Origin: Aporrectodea caliginosa
Taxonomy: Eukaryota > Annelida > Clitellata > Crassiclitellata > Lumbricidae
DNA: 64,000 nucleotides
Direction: 5' to 3'
Assembly (NCBI GenBank): GCA_020284085.1
Contig: JACEVL010000410.1
Span: 434,001 to 498,000, forward strand
The notes beneath the pieces are model-generated. The model saw only the letters and a program-made list of their open reading frames with translations, made no database searches and was not told where the DNA came from. The position numbers were made by a program, and so were the translations under genes. Shown here piece after piece: positions 39,092 to 63,622 of the stretch (the stretch's first letter is position 1; each line of letters opens with the position of its first letter).

Positions 39092-40077
39092 ACGGCACAC
39101 AGCGTCCAAGAATTATGTGGAAACAATGCTACCTACAAAAATACAACACAACCCTTTTAGCACCACCAGCCAAAACAATCAACCACATGCAATCCATTCA
39201 CCTCATGTCCACGACTTTCACATTTGTCCATTGCTTGCGTATACATCAGTATTCGAATGCTGAATGCACGTCTTGCATTACAATTTTGGTTATTTAGGAT
39301 CAGTACTTTTGCATGCCCTATAGCAAAACTTCGCTAAGAGAGAAGCATTACACGTTGTAGAAAAACCCATCACGAACCAGGTCAATTTTTAAAAGATTTT
39401 TTTAATAAATTATCTGAAAAAGCCTAACACTTGACAAGTCAGTTCAGTGAAGAGTTAAAGGAAAGAAATATTTCCAGTGATATGTACTTAAGCTTATAAC
39501 ATGATGGTAAATATCTTAAAACCAATACCATTTCCAACACAGTCGTCTTGCCCTATGCAGTTTCACCCATGGCTTTGAAAGGGTCTAACTCTTACAGCCT
39601 CACATTTATCTGTTGATGCAACTCAAGCTTTCTAAGCTACACTAGATAAATTGACAAATATAGAATAATTAAAAGTTTCACAAATCCAAACTCATGAATG
39701 TCTTAATTTTGCTAATTATTTCAAGCACTACTGTACAACATGAATGTCTACAGTTAAATTATGTATTTAGTCAGTATGAGTCACTCCAGATGCTAGCTTG
39801 CCCCTATTTCACTACAATACATCTGACAAACATAGATCTCTGCTGGTTGCATCCACTGACATGGCAATCTGGTGCAAATATGAGTCACTGGATATGCAAG
39901 ATAAGGGGTCAACTCAATCCCCGAAACCCGAATATGCTGAAAATACACAAAAGCCCGATTACCTGAAAACAGTTTTCTAGAAAGCGGCCGAACTCCAGAA
40001 CGCTACTCAGAGTTAAATTGTAAACATGACATAGTCCTAGCGTGGCCTTGATGTATATCGATATACTGCCTATTTAC
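39092..40077 (-). other. 5' flank or first intron of LATS
   Basis: No coding sequence or known repeat was seen. It may hold 5' UTR or an intron, depending on where transcription starts. Confidence 0.4.
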
Positions 40078-40079
40078 TC

Positions 40080-40300
40080 ATTCATTCATTCATTCATTCA
40101 TTCGGGAATTTATATAGCGCCCCTTCAAGGAAACTACTCAGAGGCGCTCCCGACTCCAACGCGCCCAAAAAGAACAGTTTTGAGTTTAGTAAGGAAAGTT
40201 TCAGGCAGACTCCCAGAGTGTAGACGCAGCTCTAAAGGAAGACCATTCCAGGTCATTGGGCCTGCCACAGAAAAAGCTCGAGCATGTTTATTTGTTAATT
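40080..40300 (-). mobile_element. LINE 3' end with ATTC tail
   Basis: The plus strand begins with an ATTCATTC run. On the minus strand the sequence encodes 'GPMTWNGLPLELRLHSGSLP' and 'ETFLTKLKTVLFGRVGVGSA', then the shared tail GGGAGCGCCTCTGAGTAG and GGCGCTATATAAATTCC. Confidence 0.8.
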
Positions 40301-40979
40301 ATATTGATTCGGGTCGGACTTAGAAAATCAATTTCGGGGATCCGGCCGAAATTCGTTTCGGGGATTCGGACAGCACCCGCAAGATTAGTATTCCATAGCT
40401 TCAAAATCATGTCATTAGACTATAAAGGTGTACGCAACTATGCATAAAGTTCAAAACAAGGAAAACACATCAGGTCGTGTAAATGTTTTATAAATTCGAA
40501 ACATTGTCAGAGGTTAAGCTGGGTTGATTAGATTACTCACTGCATCAACTAAATAGCAGTCAAAAATCAGAAAATGACTACATCCAAAAGATGAGAAGTT
40601 CAATTGAAACTGTAAGTATGTTGTTTACAGACAGTGTTGACTTGATGCACAAGAGGCAGTGTACAGAAATTCACTTAAATCCAACATTACTGGTCTGGTA
40701 ACACAGCAAAACTGTTGAAGTATGGCTCAAAACATTGAAAATGTGTACCTATAAACCGATAATATGAATTTAACAGGAATTCGAAGGCTTACAACAGCAG
40801 CCCTATCTTATTTTTAGCTGCCATTGGTACGGAGCGCACAGCCCCCTATGCGGCTAAAATAGGCCTAACTGTAAACAACCCACCCACAAGTCTTACGCTG
40901 GATTTAAATGAACGAAACTGCGTACAAGCATACCTCCAAAAGACGAAAACTGAATTTGAATAGTAATCCGAATCTTTAC

Positions 40980-41450
40980 AGTTGTAGAACGGCGATCTTT
41001 ATGTGTAGCTATTCGAATCCAACATGGCATACGTGACAACACAAGGCCTAGTCATCCATCGCAGGGATCGCTCATTTTTCAACACAAAACTTCAAGCAAA
41101 CTTTCGAGCAAAGCCGACGCCAACCGACGACAAGAATCGCGCAAAACAAAGATTACTGACAGCAAAACGAACCGAAAGTCGGAAGTATCACTTATTCATA
41201 ACGCTGGCAATCAAGGCCATATCTTAGCCGAAGCATCAAATAGTCTCGTCAAGGGAGCCGAATTTGATTGACATTTCTCAGCCTTTATCAGCATCGTTGA
41301 AATTCCAGAGCTATGGTAGGCCAGAAGCGGTCTTTCGGGCGTTGAGAGCTCTCAGCCCTCCGTTCAGGCACATTCCACGCGTGCCAGAGTAGTACTTTGT
41401 TGGCTTACCATAGACGATCGCTCCCGCACTTGAGTTCTCTCATTGGCGCA
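40980..41450 (-). promoter_or_regulatory. Candidate LATS promoter region (weak)
   Basis: Compared with the surrounding DNA this stretch is richer in CG dinucleotides and lacks known repeats. It lies about 2 kb upstream of the LATS start codon on the correct side. No TATA box or initiator could be fixed, so this is an inference from composition and position only. Confidence 0.25.
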
Positions 41451-42370
41451 GTAAACTGTCGAGTACAGGCTATTATGTAGCCCACGCAGCCCTCCACGGC
41501 TGGTTAATTCTGGTCGAGTTTGTAGGCTACACTGATCGAGTAACCCTAACCCTCGGGTAGTTGTTGATTAATTAGGACGGATTTACTAGAAAGCGTTAAA
41601 TATGACTGGAGCTTAAAAGGAAGTCTTTGTTCATTAAGTTGTGTCGTGTCGTAGAATGACCTGCTCTTAGGCCTAGACAATACGATCCATTGTCATTTCT
41701 ATGGACATGGAAACGACGGCGTAGGCCTACACTAGGCTACATAGATAGATCCGTGGAATGGGTCATTGGTCCTGGGATTGGTTCAGGGAACGGACACTCG
41801 GCCTCATCCCTCTGCGTGTATAATAAATGATTTAGCAGATGCTTGGTGAAAATGCTGCCCTTCTGTGAAACAGACTTGTCTGGAACGCTGTTTATAAGTT
41901 CCGACTGGTGTTGATCGCAGATGTTATCGCTGCTTGACATTGGCATAATTATTGCGTCGTCGGGATATTTTGTTTGGGCGTCTATTGACCCTTGAGCCTT
42001 GACAAGTTAGCACAGGGTCTTCGTGGTTCGTAGAGACAGCTTGGTCAATTAATTACTATGAGAGGAGGAAACCAAAAGAGTTCCCTCGATCAAGCATCGG
42101 CTGGAATTAATCGACATGAAATAAATATTATGACGCATATGGGAGAACAGTGTAACGTCGTGTCTCATTGTCCTATAGCAATTAGGATTATTCATTAATT
42201 GTGCTAGATCATTCGAATCAATCACGCGTTTTGAGAATTATGGCAGAGATGAGCATTAGGTTAACTGAATAAACAGATGAGCATTAGGTTAATTAACTCA
42301 GGCAGAGACATGGGCGGAGTTTATCAGAGGCTATGGGGGAGGGGGGCTAAGCCCCCCTCATGAACCCACA
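41451..42370. other. No gene recognised
   Basis: Intergenic sequence with several TAGGCCTA palindromes near 41670 and 41723 and a short direct repeat AGATGAGCATTAGGTTAA at 42247 and 42277. Confidence 0.5.
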
Positions 42371-42399
42371 GACTTAACCGTGTGTCATTAAGGTATAGT

Positions 42400-42720
42400 G
42401 GAGTACAACGTGGAGTACAATACAACACACAACACGTGGAGTACAATACAACACACAACACAACACAATATACTGGGGCGCGGTGGTTTGGGGTATGTTC
42501 GGTGCCTTGCAGCTGGAGGGTTGCGGGTTCGAATCCACCTCAAAGTCGCCGCGTAGGGACCCTGGGCAAGTCCTTCACTCGCAATTGCTCATGCGCTTCG
42601 GCGTGAAACTCCGATTCAGCGTTCGCGCAGTAGTCGGGAGCGCCTCTGAATGGGAAATCTGGTAGGGGCGCTATAACAAGTGTTCAAATACAATACAATA
42701 CAATACAATACAATACAATA
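42400..42720 (+). mobile_element. tRNA-derived SINE, family A, copy 2, with TACAA tail
   Basis: The head GGGGCGCGGTGGTTTGGGG starts at 42475. B box GGGTTCGAATCCACC follows, then the shared LINE-like 3' end GGGAGCGCCTCTGAATGGG ... GGGGCGCTATAACAAGTG and an AATAC pentamer run to 42720. Just upstream (42400-42474) is a TACAACACA-rich tract like the one preceding copy 1. Confidence 0.9.
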
Positions 42721-43074
42721 GTGATAAGGTATAGTTTAAACCACGGAATATCCTAACAGTAGGCTAACCCTTTACTATATCTCATGGAATAGCCATCCCA
42801 TCTCTACCAGTTCCTTTCAGCACATGTGACTCTGGTCCAAGTACACAAGGCATAGCAGGCGCAAGAAGTCAGAGGACTGTTAAATCTGCGTCAGCACTTC
42901 GAGACTTCTTCGTTGCTACTACACCTGGACAACGTGAATGCATTGACGATTCAGCACGTGCCAGCAATGGACGCAACGAACCACTGCATGCATTCATCCT
43001 GGTAGCCTACAATCAACTGTCTGTTTGTGATAATTAATTGCCCAGTTGGAGTTCCGTTTCGACAAGCATGGAAT

Positions 43075-43245
43075 CAGTGTTGTTCAGTAATTGAAATATT
43101 TAATTGAATTACGTAATTGAATTACAAGTTCCATAATTATAATTGTAACTGAATTACATTTTAAGTCCAGTAATTGTAATTGTATTTCAATTACAATATT
43201 GCATGTAATTTGTAATTGAATGAAGTGTAAATTACGAATTACTTT
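43075..43245. repeat. AATTGAATTAC palindrome-rich repeat
   Basis: Dense alternating TAATTGAATTAC and GTAATTGTAATT motifs in both orientations. It looks like the end of a palindromic DNA transposon, but termini were not defined. Confidence 0.5.
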
Positions 43246-43734
43246 GATAGAGTCAGGCTCAGTCAGCAAAGGTACGTGCCAGCCTGCCGGGTTGACCCAG
43301 GCCACCCGTTTAATTGAATAAACTTCTCTGCATTATGATTGCATGGCAACATAATTGTCAACAATATTCTTTCCTTAAACCCCTCTTAAAATCTTACAGC
43401 ACATTTTGAGGCCTCAAGGGCAAGAGCTGGCCATATCAGACTATCCATGCAGTCATGCCAGAGGATTTTTTTAAGAAATTTCCACTGGTGGGGATATTTC
43501 GAAAAGGGCATTTTCCGCGCGTAATTTTAAGTCAAAAGCACGGTCTCAGAAAAGCTTGGTAAAGGACATATAATATTTTTATTATGTTTTAAATATGTTG
43601 AATTTTCAAGCAGTCAAATTACTGGAAAGAAACAAATTCTGAAATAGGTACGTAACACTGATTAGGCCTACTGAAATAAGATGAATGTTAACTAAACTAG
43701 AAAAAATGGCCATACAATTAAATGAACACATATA

Positions 43735-43818
43735 TAAATATATGACTAACTAATGTAACAAGCTGCGTTCTGTCAGCCTGGTGTTCGGAATAAACGAAAA
43801 TTGATTGATTGATTGATC
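43735..43818 (+). mobile_element. LINE/SINE 3' tail with GATT run
   Basis: GTTCGGAATAAACGAAAATTG followed by GATTGATTGATT, a non-LTR type 3' end abutting the MITE half at 43822. Confidence 0.5.
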
Positions 43819-43821
43819 TTC

Positions 43822-43945
43822 GGGGCCGTCCATAAATGACGTCAAGCAATTTTGGCCGACTTTGAACCCCCCCTCCGCCCTCGTCACACTTCGTCACAAA
43901 AAGTAACACCCCCTTGAAAAATGACGTCACAAAGCTCTGACCCCG
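43822..43945 (+). mobile_element. Half copy of Harbinger-like MITE
   Basis: It starts GGGGCCGTCCATAAATGACG, then TTTGAACCCCCC, CGTCACACTTCGTCAC and AATGACGTCACAAAG. It parallels the left part of 44553-45069, but no inverted right end follows, so it is truncated. Confidence 0.65.
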
Positions 43946-44552
43946 CTAAAACCAAATTTCCGTGGCGAAGCGAAATGCTCTTTCGTGGAACAAATAGGGA
44001 GAGCATGCATATTTTAAAATCTAACGGTGACCAAATATTGAAATAATTAGAAAATTATTAATAATGGTGCCCGTATACATTAAAATAAATTAAAATCCGC
44101 AAAGTGAGTCAAGAAACTGGTAAAATTGTCTCGGAATTAATTGTAGTCAGAATTGTATCGAAAGACGGATTCAGAGGACGTCTCTGGCCATGCCCCTACC
44201 TCATTTGACTAGGGTAGCTGAAGTGGTTAACCCCTCCTAAACCGGTTTCGACGAAGATTGCCTACAATATTGCTATATTGATATTCAATTGAAAGAAATT
44301 AACAAACGCGAAGATAACCATAGTTATGATATTGTTAAAGTAGCCAATAGGCTAACTGTTCCTAACAAAAGGGAAACTAAAGAAATTGAAAGTCAAAGTA
44401 AACAGGAAACCCTGCAAAGCAAAAACGTAGGCTAGCTGAAGCGTTGAAAAGATGTGTAAGGAAAGACAGTAGGCCTAAGGCCAGTCGAAAAAGAACAAGG
44501 ATATAGTGATCGAAATTAAAAAAGCATAGCTGCATAGGCCTATAGGCTATAA

Positions 44553-45069
44553 GGGGCCGTCCATAAAGTACGTCACGCTATTTTTGACCATTTTTACCCC
44601 CTCCCCCTGTCACAAACTGTCACAAAACTCGGACCCCCCCCTAAAGTACGTCACACTTTCAACATAGAAATAATAATACTTCCGAAAGGAAGGCTAATAC
44701 ATAAACAAGGCTTCGCAACAGCATTATTACTAGTGCTCCTAGCGAGAGGAATCGTGAAAACACATTCAGGAGATATGCATCCAGGCTTGCGTGCAAGCAA
44801 AAGGAGGACATTAAACAATTTTGAACATCTGTGTTCATGCTATTTTGACATAAAACTAATTAAAATGTTTCAGAAAATTTTTGAAAATTATTTTTAAAGC
44901 TATGAAATTCTACTGAAAAAAAATAAAAAATAAATTATAAATAAAATAAAAAATAAATAAATGTGTGACGTCACAGTGGCCTGACCCCCAAAGCCCCTGT
45001 CACAAACTGTCACACTTTCTAAAACCCCCCTCCCCTCGAAAAAGCGTGACGTACTTTATGGACGGCCCC
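44553..45069. mobile_element. Palindromic MITE, 3-bp TAA duplication, Harbinger-like
   Basis: The left end GGGGCCGTCCATAAAGTACG and the right end CGTACTTTATGGACGGCCCC are perfect inverted repeats; the match continues about 5 bases inward. The next motif (CTGTCACAAACTGTCACA) occurs near both ends. TAA flanks both sides (44550-44552 and 45070-45072). There is no ORF. TIRs starting GGGGC with a 3-bp TNA duplication fit PIF/Harbinger. Confidence 0.8.
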
Positions 45070-45234
45070 TAATAGGCCACAAGCAAAACAGTCGAAGCAG
45101 GAGGAGGATGGATTAAAGATCGTAAGAAAGGTTGGCGACCTGAAAATGGCTTTTGATTTCCAAAAAAGTCTCAACGAATAAAAGATAGGCTATGAATAAA
45201 AAGTCAGAAATTTTGAACCATGATCAGACCTCAA

Positions 45235-45436
45235 GAAGGAAGAGGAGAAGGAGGAGGAGGAGAAGGAGAAGGAGGAGGAGGAGGAGGACCAGCAGCAGGA
45301 TGAGAAGAAGGAGGAGGAGAATGAGGAGAATGAGGAGGAGGAGGAAGAAGAGGAGAAGAAGAAGAGGAGGAGAAGGAGGAGGAGGAGAAGGAGAAGGAGA
45401 AGGAAAAGGAGGAAGAGGAGAAGAAGAAGAAGTCAT
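45235..45436. repeat. Polypurine GGA/GAA tract
   Basis: 200 bases of almost pure purine, GGAGAAGGAGG-type triplets. It gives false Arg/Glu-rich and Leu-rich frames. Confidence 0.95.
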
Positions 45437-45439
45437 TTA

Positions 45440-45662
45440 AGTTAGCCTGAGAGGCGGTTAGCCAGTCCTCTCCCTCGTCGTCTGATATTCCAACCGATAG
45501 TGTGCGGTCAGTGTACTAATTATATACATACAGCTGAGTTGACCAGAGGCGTAGGTGGAGCAGATATATCGAAATAAATTCTGACCTGGCTTAGATTTGA
45601 ACTTCTGACCTCTCGGTTGATAGTCCAGCACGTTATAACCACTAGAATACCGCGCACCCCGA
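45440..45662 (-). mobile_element. tRNA-derived SINE, family B, copy 2
   Basis: On the minus strand: TAGTGGTTATAACGTGCTGG (A-box region), AGAAGTTCAAATC (B box), and a body matching 12365-12622 (CACCTACGCCTCTGG, AGTGTGCGGTCAGTGTA on plus). Confidence 0.75.
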
Positions 45663-45899
45663 TCTCATTAACTACAGTAAAATTAGTCGCTTTTGACCTC
45701 AGCTTCTGGATCCACAAGTGCTTGTAGTAACCGCATGCAACTGATGATCCATGGTAATTCCATGTCTTGACCTATATTAACTTCAAGAAGAACTCCGAGT
45801 AAAACTATAACTATTTGAACCCGTTCAAGGTAACCATTCTGAGCTAATTTTGGTTTCCTTATTCTCTAATAAAAAGTTATTTATGCAAATTGTATAGTG

Positions 45900-46430
45900 T
45901 TTATATGTATGTATATATGTATATATGTATGTATGTGTGTTTGTATGTGTGTATGCATGCATATATGTTAGTATGTATGTATCTGTGTATGTACGTGTGT
46001 TATGTGAGTATGTGCATGTATGCATGCATATATGTGCAATTCAATACACAACCTAATATGGTGCCTCTCATTACCAGTGCACACAAACGCGCAGTACAAT
46101 GCGAGTGAAGATATTCACATAGTAGTTAATGGTAAGTAGAACTGTTTCAGCTTAGTATACATTAAAGTTTAAACACACATGCATACATTATACACATACA
46201 TTATACACACATACATATATACACAATCATACACACATACATAAAAACACACATCTATATACGTACAAATACACATACATGCATATAATACATACACATA
46301 TACATTATACAGGCATACATACATACACAATCATACAAATATACATACTTACATACATAAACAAACATACACGCATATATGCATGCATACACACATACAT
46401 TTATACATACACAAGCGCACACATTCCTAC
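45900..46430. repeat. TATG-rich arm followed by CATA-rich arm
   Basis: 45900-46035 is TATG/TGTG rich on the plus strand. 46170-46430 is ACATA/CATAC rich, its reverse complement in composition. The two could pair as a loose hairpin. Confidence 0.85.
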
Positions 46431-47916
46431 AATAATAATGTTCATTATTCTGAGCTAAGTTTTAGTGTTCACTTAACTTCTAATAGGCCTATATATAGCC
46501 TAATAGACCATTTAATTAACGGCATGATAATATAGGATGAGGCGGTTCCTTTGATCGGCAATTATTGCTGATTGATTAGATGCTATTAATGCGTAAAATA
46601 AGAATCGACGAAGTCTATTAGAAAATGCTGCACACAAGACAAGACAACATCTCTCCTTTATTCATCGAAATAGAATCACAAAATATAACGCCAACGAATT
46701 CAATCCAAAATATAATCGTCACAAAAAATAATCATATTCTGCCGACGATTCTTGTAATAATGTTCAAGATACGGCGCAATTATATAGACCCATAGTAGTT
46801 TGGAAACTCGAACTGGAGTCCAATATCATCGATATGAATAATTAGTCGTAACTGGGGAAAAGAGTCACTTAAGCCAATTAAACTTTGCTGTGATTACAAG
46901 GCGGTGCTATTTATGTTCATTTTATATTTTATCTGCTATTGTGTATGCAAATTTAGTCATATATTATGCCTATGCCGTAAAGCAAGATGTTGGCTTATAG
47001 GCGTAGAGGCCTACCAACCTACGATTAAGAGCAAGTCAACTTTGGCTATCTTGAGTATGTTAAGAAGACCTAATTGAGTGTTCTGTAGACTGGCGTGAGA
47101 GCCGAACTTTAAGCACAAGGTGAGGCTATTTGCACATAAATTTAGCAGCTGAAATGTAGTGACTGGTGAAAGCATACATGTGAAGCAATCAATTAAGTTT
47201 AAGCGATACTTTGAAACATTTCTCTTTGGAATAAATATCGATTCCACAACTCTATCGCTGAATAAAAAGACGATTTTCGTAGCAGTACTTTCAGAACGCA
47301 CTTCGAACTTCCCATACAGTGTTGCAGTCTAAAACTTAGGTTTTTGTAATATTAAAGCAAACTATTATAAAGAACGAAGTCTTGAGGCGCAGGCCTACAC
47401 GAATAGCTTATGATATAGGCCTAACCTATCTGCAGAACAGAAATGTACAGCTTCAATACATCCAGTCAATAGGGGAATGCATGCAGTCGCTTTGGCACAT
47501 GGGCGGAATTACAAGCGAAAAATATAAAAGCCGTTACAATACAGAAGAAGCAGTTCATGTCAACTCTTTCACCAAAGTATACATCCTCATGCAGTGAGTT
47601 GCGATATCTGCTACAAAGCAATCGAAGGAGTCCTCCTCGTGCATGTATTGAAGTCGTCTATTTGAGGTACAGCTCAGAGGCATCAAATTAACCAATTAAA
47701 TTAAAGTGACTGGGGAACCAAAGCAGCTCGTCGTTAAAGTGTTAAGTTGATGGTTTAAACTTTAAACCAACGAGGCGGAATAGCATGAAAGAAATCGTTG
47801 ACAAAATGTAAGACAGACTTTACAACAATAAATTCAAGCAGCGAACAATCAATTATTCTCAAATGACAACACCGACAGATGTGCTATTGTTCGCATCTGC
47901 AGAGGTTGCACAATGA
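46431..47916. other. No gene recognised
   Basis: Intergenic. It contains one short block at 47704-47740 that is shared with 13866-13900. No coding region is supported. Confidence 0.5.
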
Positions 47917-48360
47917 GCGGTCGTCCATTAATTATGTCAACAAATTTTAGGTAGTTTTTGACCCCCCCAACCCCCTTGTCAACAACTGTCAAACATTGAA
48001 GAACCCCTAAAAATTATGTCAACAATCCCAGAACCCCCCGCCCCTCTACAAAAAAGAAACACAATGGCTAATACATGTAGAATCACTGTTAGATTTTTAC
48101 ACTAGAAAATGCAATCTCGAATTTCAAAATATATGAGTTTAGTTTATTACCAGCTTTTTACTAGTATTAAACATTAAGCACTTTAGAAATACATTTTTAG
48201 CATTACTTAATGTTTAAGCTACCATTTTGAAGGGTCTGTGTTGATTCATTGGAAAATAAATTGTTGACGTCAAATTGTACTGAACTCCCCTTGTCAATAA
48301 CAGTGTCAAACTTTTCCAAACCCCTCCCCTATTTTGTTGACATAATTAATGGACGACCCC
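47917..48360. mobile_element. Palindromic MITE, 3-bp TGA duplication, Harbinger-like
   Basis: The left end GCGGTCGTCCATTAATTATG and the right end CATAATTAATGGACGACCCC are inverted repeats with one mismatch. TGA flanks both sides (47914-47916 and 48361-48363). Layout and internal motifs (TTGTCAACAACTGTCAAAC and AACAGTGTCAAAC) mirror 44553-45069 with base substitutions. Confidence 0.8.
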
Positions 48361-48363
48361 TGA

Positions 48364-49190
48364 CCTATATTGTCATTTTACAGCATTGTAATTAGGCCAC
48401 TTGGCACTAGTTATATTTTGTCAATGCGGAACTTAAAGCCTTACCGCTTCAAAACATCCCATCAAGGTATCATGATTTCTATTCACACCGTCTACGCTCG
48501 TCGTAATTCTTGCGATGTGAAATTCCTTGTGCTAATACGCATGCCATTAATCACAGTTCCAAAATTAATATAACTTATCAATAAAGAATGTGCAACAATG
48601 CGCTAGCCTACATCCAGGTCTGGAAATATATCTGGTTATTTACGCAGGCCTAAGAGATGTGAAAACCATATTGAATGTCTTTATATGTAGGCTAGCTTGT
48701 TTTATTTACACGATTAGACAGAGTTAAAGCTGATATGCGCCGCAAGTTTAAACTCTTGTAACTAATTCAGTGTGTTCCATGGTAATAATAGCAGTAATAT
48801 AATATAGATAGTTGTGATTCTTGGGAATCGATACAATATATAACAGCGAAATATAATAACGATATGAATAATGTATAGTGTCTTTTCATTCTGACCATTA
48901 GGTCAGAGGTCTCTTACGCAAATATTCACGATGACGAACAAGAAACATTGGCACATCGTTACATCACTAGTCTACATGAAAATCATTGCCAAAATGCAAA
49001 CCTTGCAAAACGTTTCAAATATGAAAGCATCCAAAATCAGTTAAAGAAGGCTTCATTCAATCTAGGCTTTTCAAATGTAATATGAAATAAAATAAATTAC
49101 AAATTTCCCAGCACTCTTCAAAGTTAATCCTGGTTATAAGCACGATGCGTCATCCAATTCTGTGAATTCTATAATCAGAGATATGCATGT
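48364..49190. other. No gene recognised
   Basis: AT-rich intergenic sequence with no supported feature. Confidence 0.5.
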
Positions 49191-49204
49191 ATGTATGCAT
49201 GTAT

Positions 49205-49370
49205 AATTATGTATATTAATGCATGTATGTATGTATGTATGTATGTATGTATGTATGTATGTATGTATGTATGTATGTATGTATGTATGTATGTATGTAT
49301 GTATGTATGTATGTATGTATGTATGTATGTATCCTATGTATGTATGTATGTATGTATGTATGTATGCATT
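49205..49370. repeat. (GTAT)n microsatellite
   Basis: About 40 TATG units with one interruption (CCTATG at 49332). Confidence 0.97.
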
Positions 49371-51028
49371 TGGCTATTCATATATCGCCTTGTAAGAATC
49401 ATAACCTATATCTAAACCAGCAACGAGAACGACACCCGAATTGATAAGTCGTAATTGATGATTAGGCCTTTATAGTCGAGGACAATGGCCACGTTCTGCC
49501 AAAATTTTAGTCAACTCGTGGGTAAAAATAGGCGATTGAAGATGTAAGCAGGAAGTATAGACTAGCCTATATTTAATCGTTGAAAGATAACTTACTCAAA
49601 GCGAACCAATGAATGGATCTTGTAGTTTTGTTCAAAATGTAGGAATGTTCGCTACGAGTTTTATATGACTTTTCTTATACTTATTTGAGCATTTTCCAAT
49701 TTAACAATAAGATTTTCACTAGAACAATGACGGAGGTAAACAGGTTTCCCACTCTCCAATAGTAGTAGGATTCATAAAATATTATGGGTATATTTTTGTC
49801 TGAGCTCTCTTATTTTTGAGAGTATTTGCCGCTCAAGTTATGCATGCGAACTACAGGTAGAACCAGAAATCGCAATAACTCTGGAATAGCACGAGTTTTG
49901 CAGAAATGCCATGCTTGAAAAGATGAGGTCCTATCTGGAAAGTGCGTAAAATGTATAAAACGCTATCTAGGAAATTAATAAGCCTACTAGGGCAGGGGCA
50001 ATACAAGGACACCCTAAGTTATTATATATGAGTGCATCTGCTATTTGTAATTCGCAATGAAGAAAAAAGCAGAACGTAAACGAAATTAAACTAATTAAAC
50101 TAAAAAGTAAATAAAGTAACGACTAATATCTCTTACCTTCTTCTTTCTTATAAAGCACAGTAAAGCAAGGTAGCGTTAAAACTTATAGCCTAATGTAGCA
50201 GAAATATATGAAAGAAAAGAAGTTTAAAAAAAGAAGAATAAAATACGGCTATAACTGACGAGATAGGCAAAATGTAAATAGGCTTAGTATGCTCTTAATC
50301 AGAAAAAAAATCTCGAAAGAAGCTTTAAAAATAATTATCCGCTCGAATCAAAATAATCTACAAGAGCATAATTATTATAAGCCTGTGTCAATAAACTAAC
50401 GAAGTTTGAGAGAAAATTAAATAAAGCCTGATGCAACTAAAGCATTAGCGTGATAAACCGAAGAAAAGTTAACTTATTAATCAATAGGATACAAAGCCAT
50501 AGCGCTATCCGAGGAACAGAACGCTATAAATAAGCTAAAATCAAGTTGACAACTTTAAAGCAACTGAATCCAAGAGATTCTAATATTGTTCTCGAAGCAC
50601 GTAAAGTAAAGCTGCAGGGTAGATTAGGCCCAGACCTAAAGCGCATTCACATCCTTTGGTGATAGGTCGGAGAAAGACGTAGGTTTCAAATAAGCTGCAC
50701 ACATATCTCCCGAGACTTCTCAGTCGTTTCAAGTTTCAAATTTCAATATCACTACAGAGTTTCACGATTTTCAAAAATGTTTTCTAAGTGTGTACCGATA
50801 AAGGACTCGCTTGACGAGTTACCGCTGATAGGCCCTAGGCTACGTGTTACAAATAAAAGCCGGTGGTTTGAAACGGGTACACAAGGATATGGTGCACACA
50901 AGAAATTCAGTTATAGTCTAGCAATATATACCGGCAACTATAGATAATACACACTTAATAATCGGATAATGATAATTAGCGTCGAACTGAAACTCTGATC
51001 CGAACATCGAAATGACAGCAAGAGGGTG
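49371..51028 (-). other. 3' flank / probable 3' UTR of synaptotagmin
   Basis: 1.7 kb downstream of the synaptotagmin stop, AT-rich. No convincing poly(A) signal or gene was chosen. Confidence 0.4.

Positions 51029-63622
<12,594 letters not shown>

Noticed and set aside
41024..41227. 67-codon plus-strand ORF upstream of LATS (starts MAYVTTQG)
   Set aside because: No homology recognised and no gene signals; treated as part of the probable LATS promoter/5' region.
42382..42606. Protein sharing a 37-residue stretch with an ORF at 13284-13574
   Set aside because: Both are translations of the family A SINE, not a gene family.
45192..45440. Arg-rich ORF (and Leu-rich ORF on the other strand)
   Set aside because: Translation of a polypurine simple repeat.
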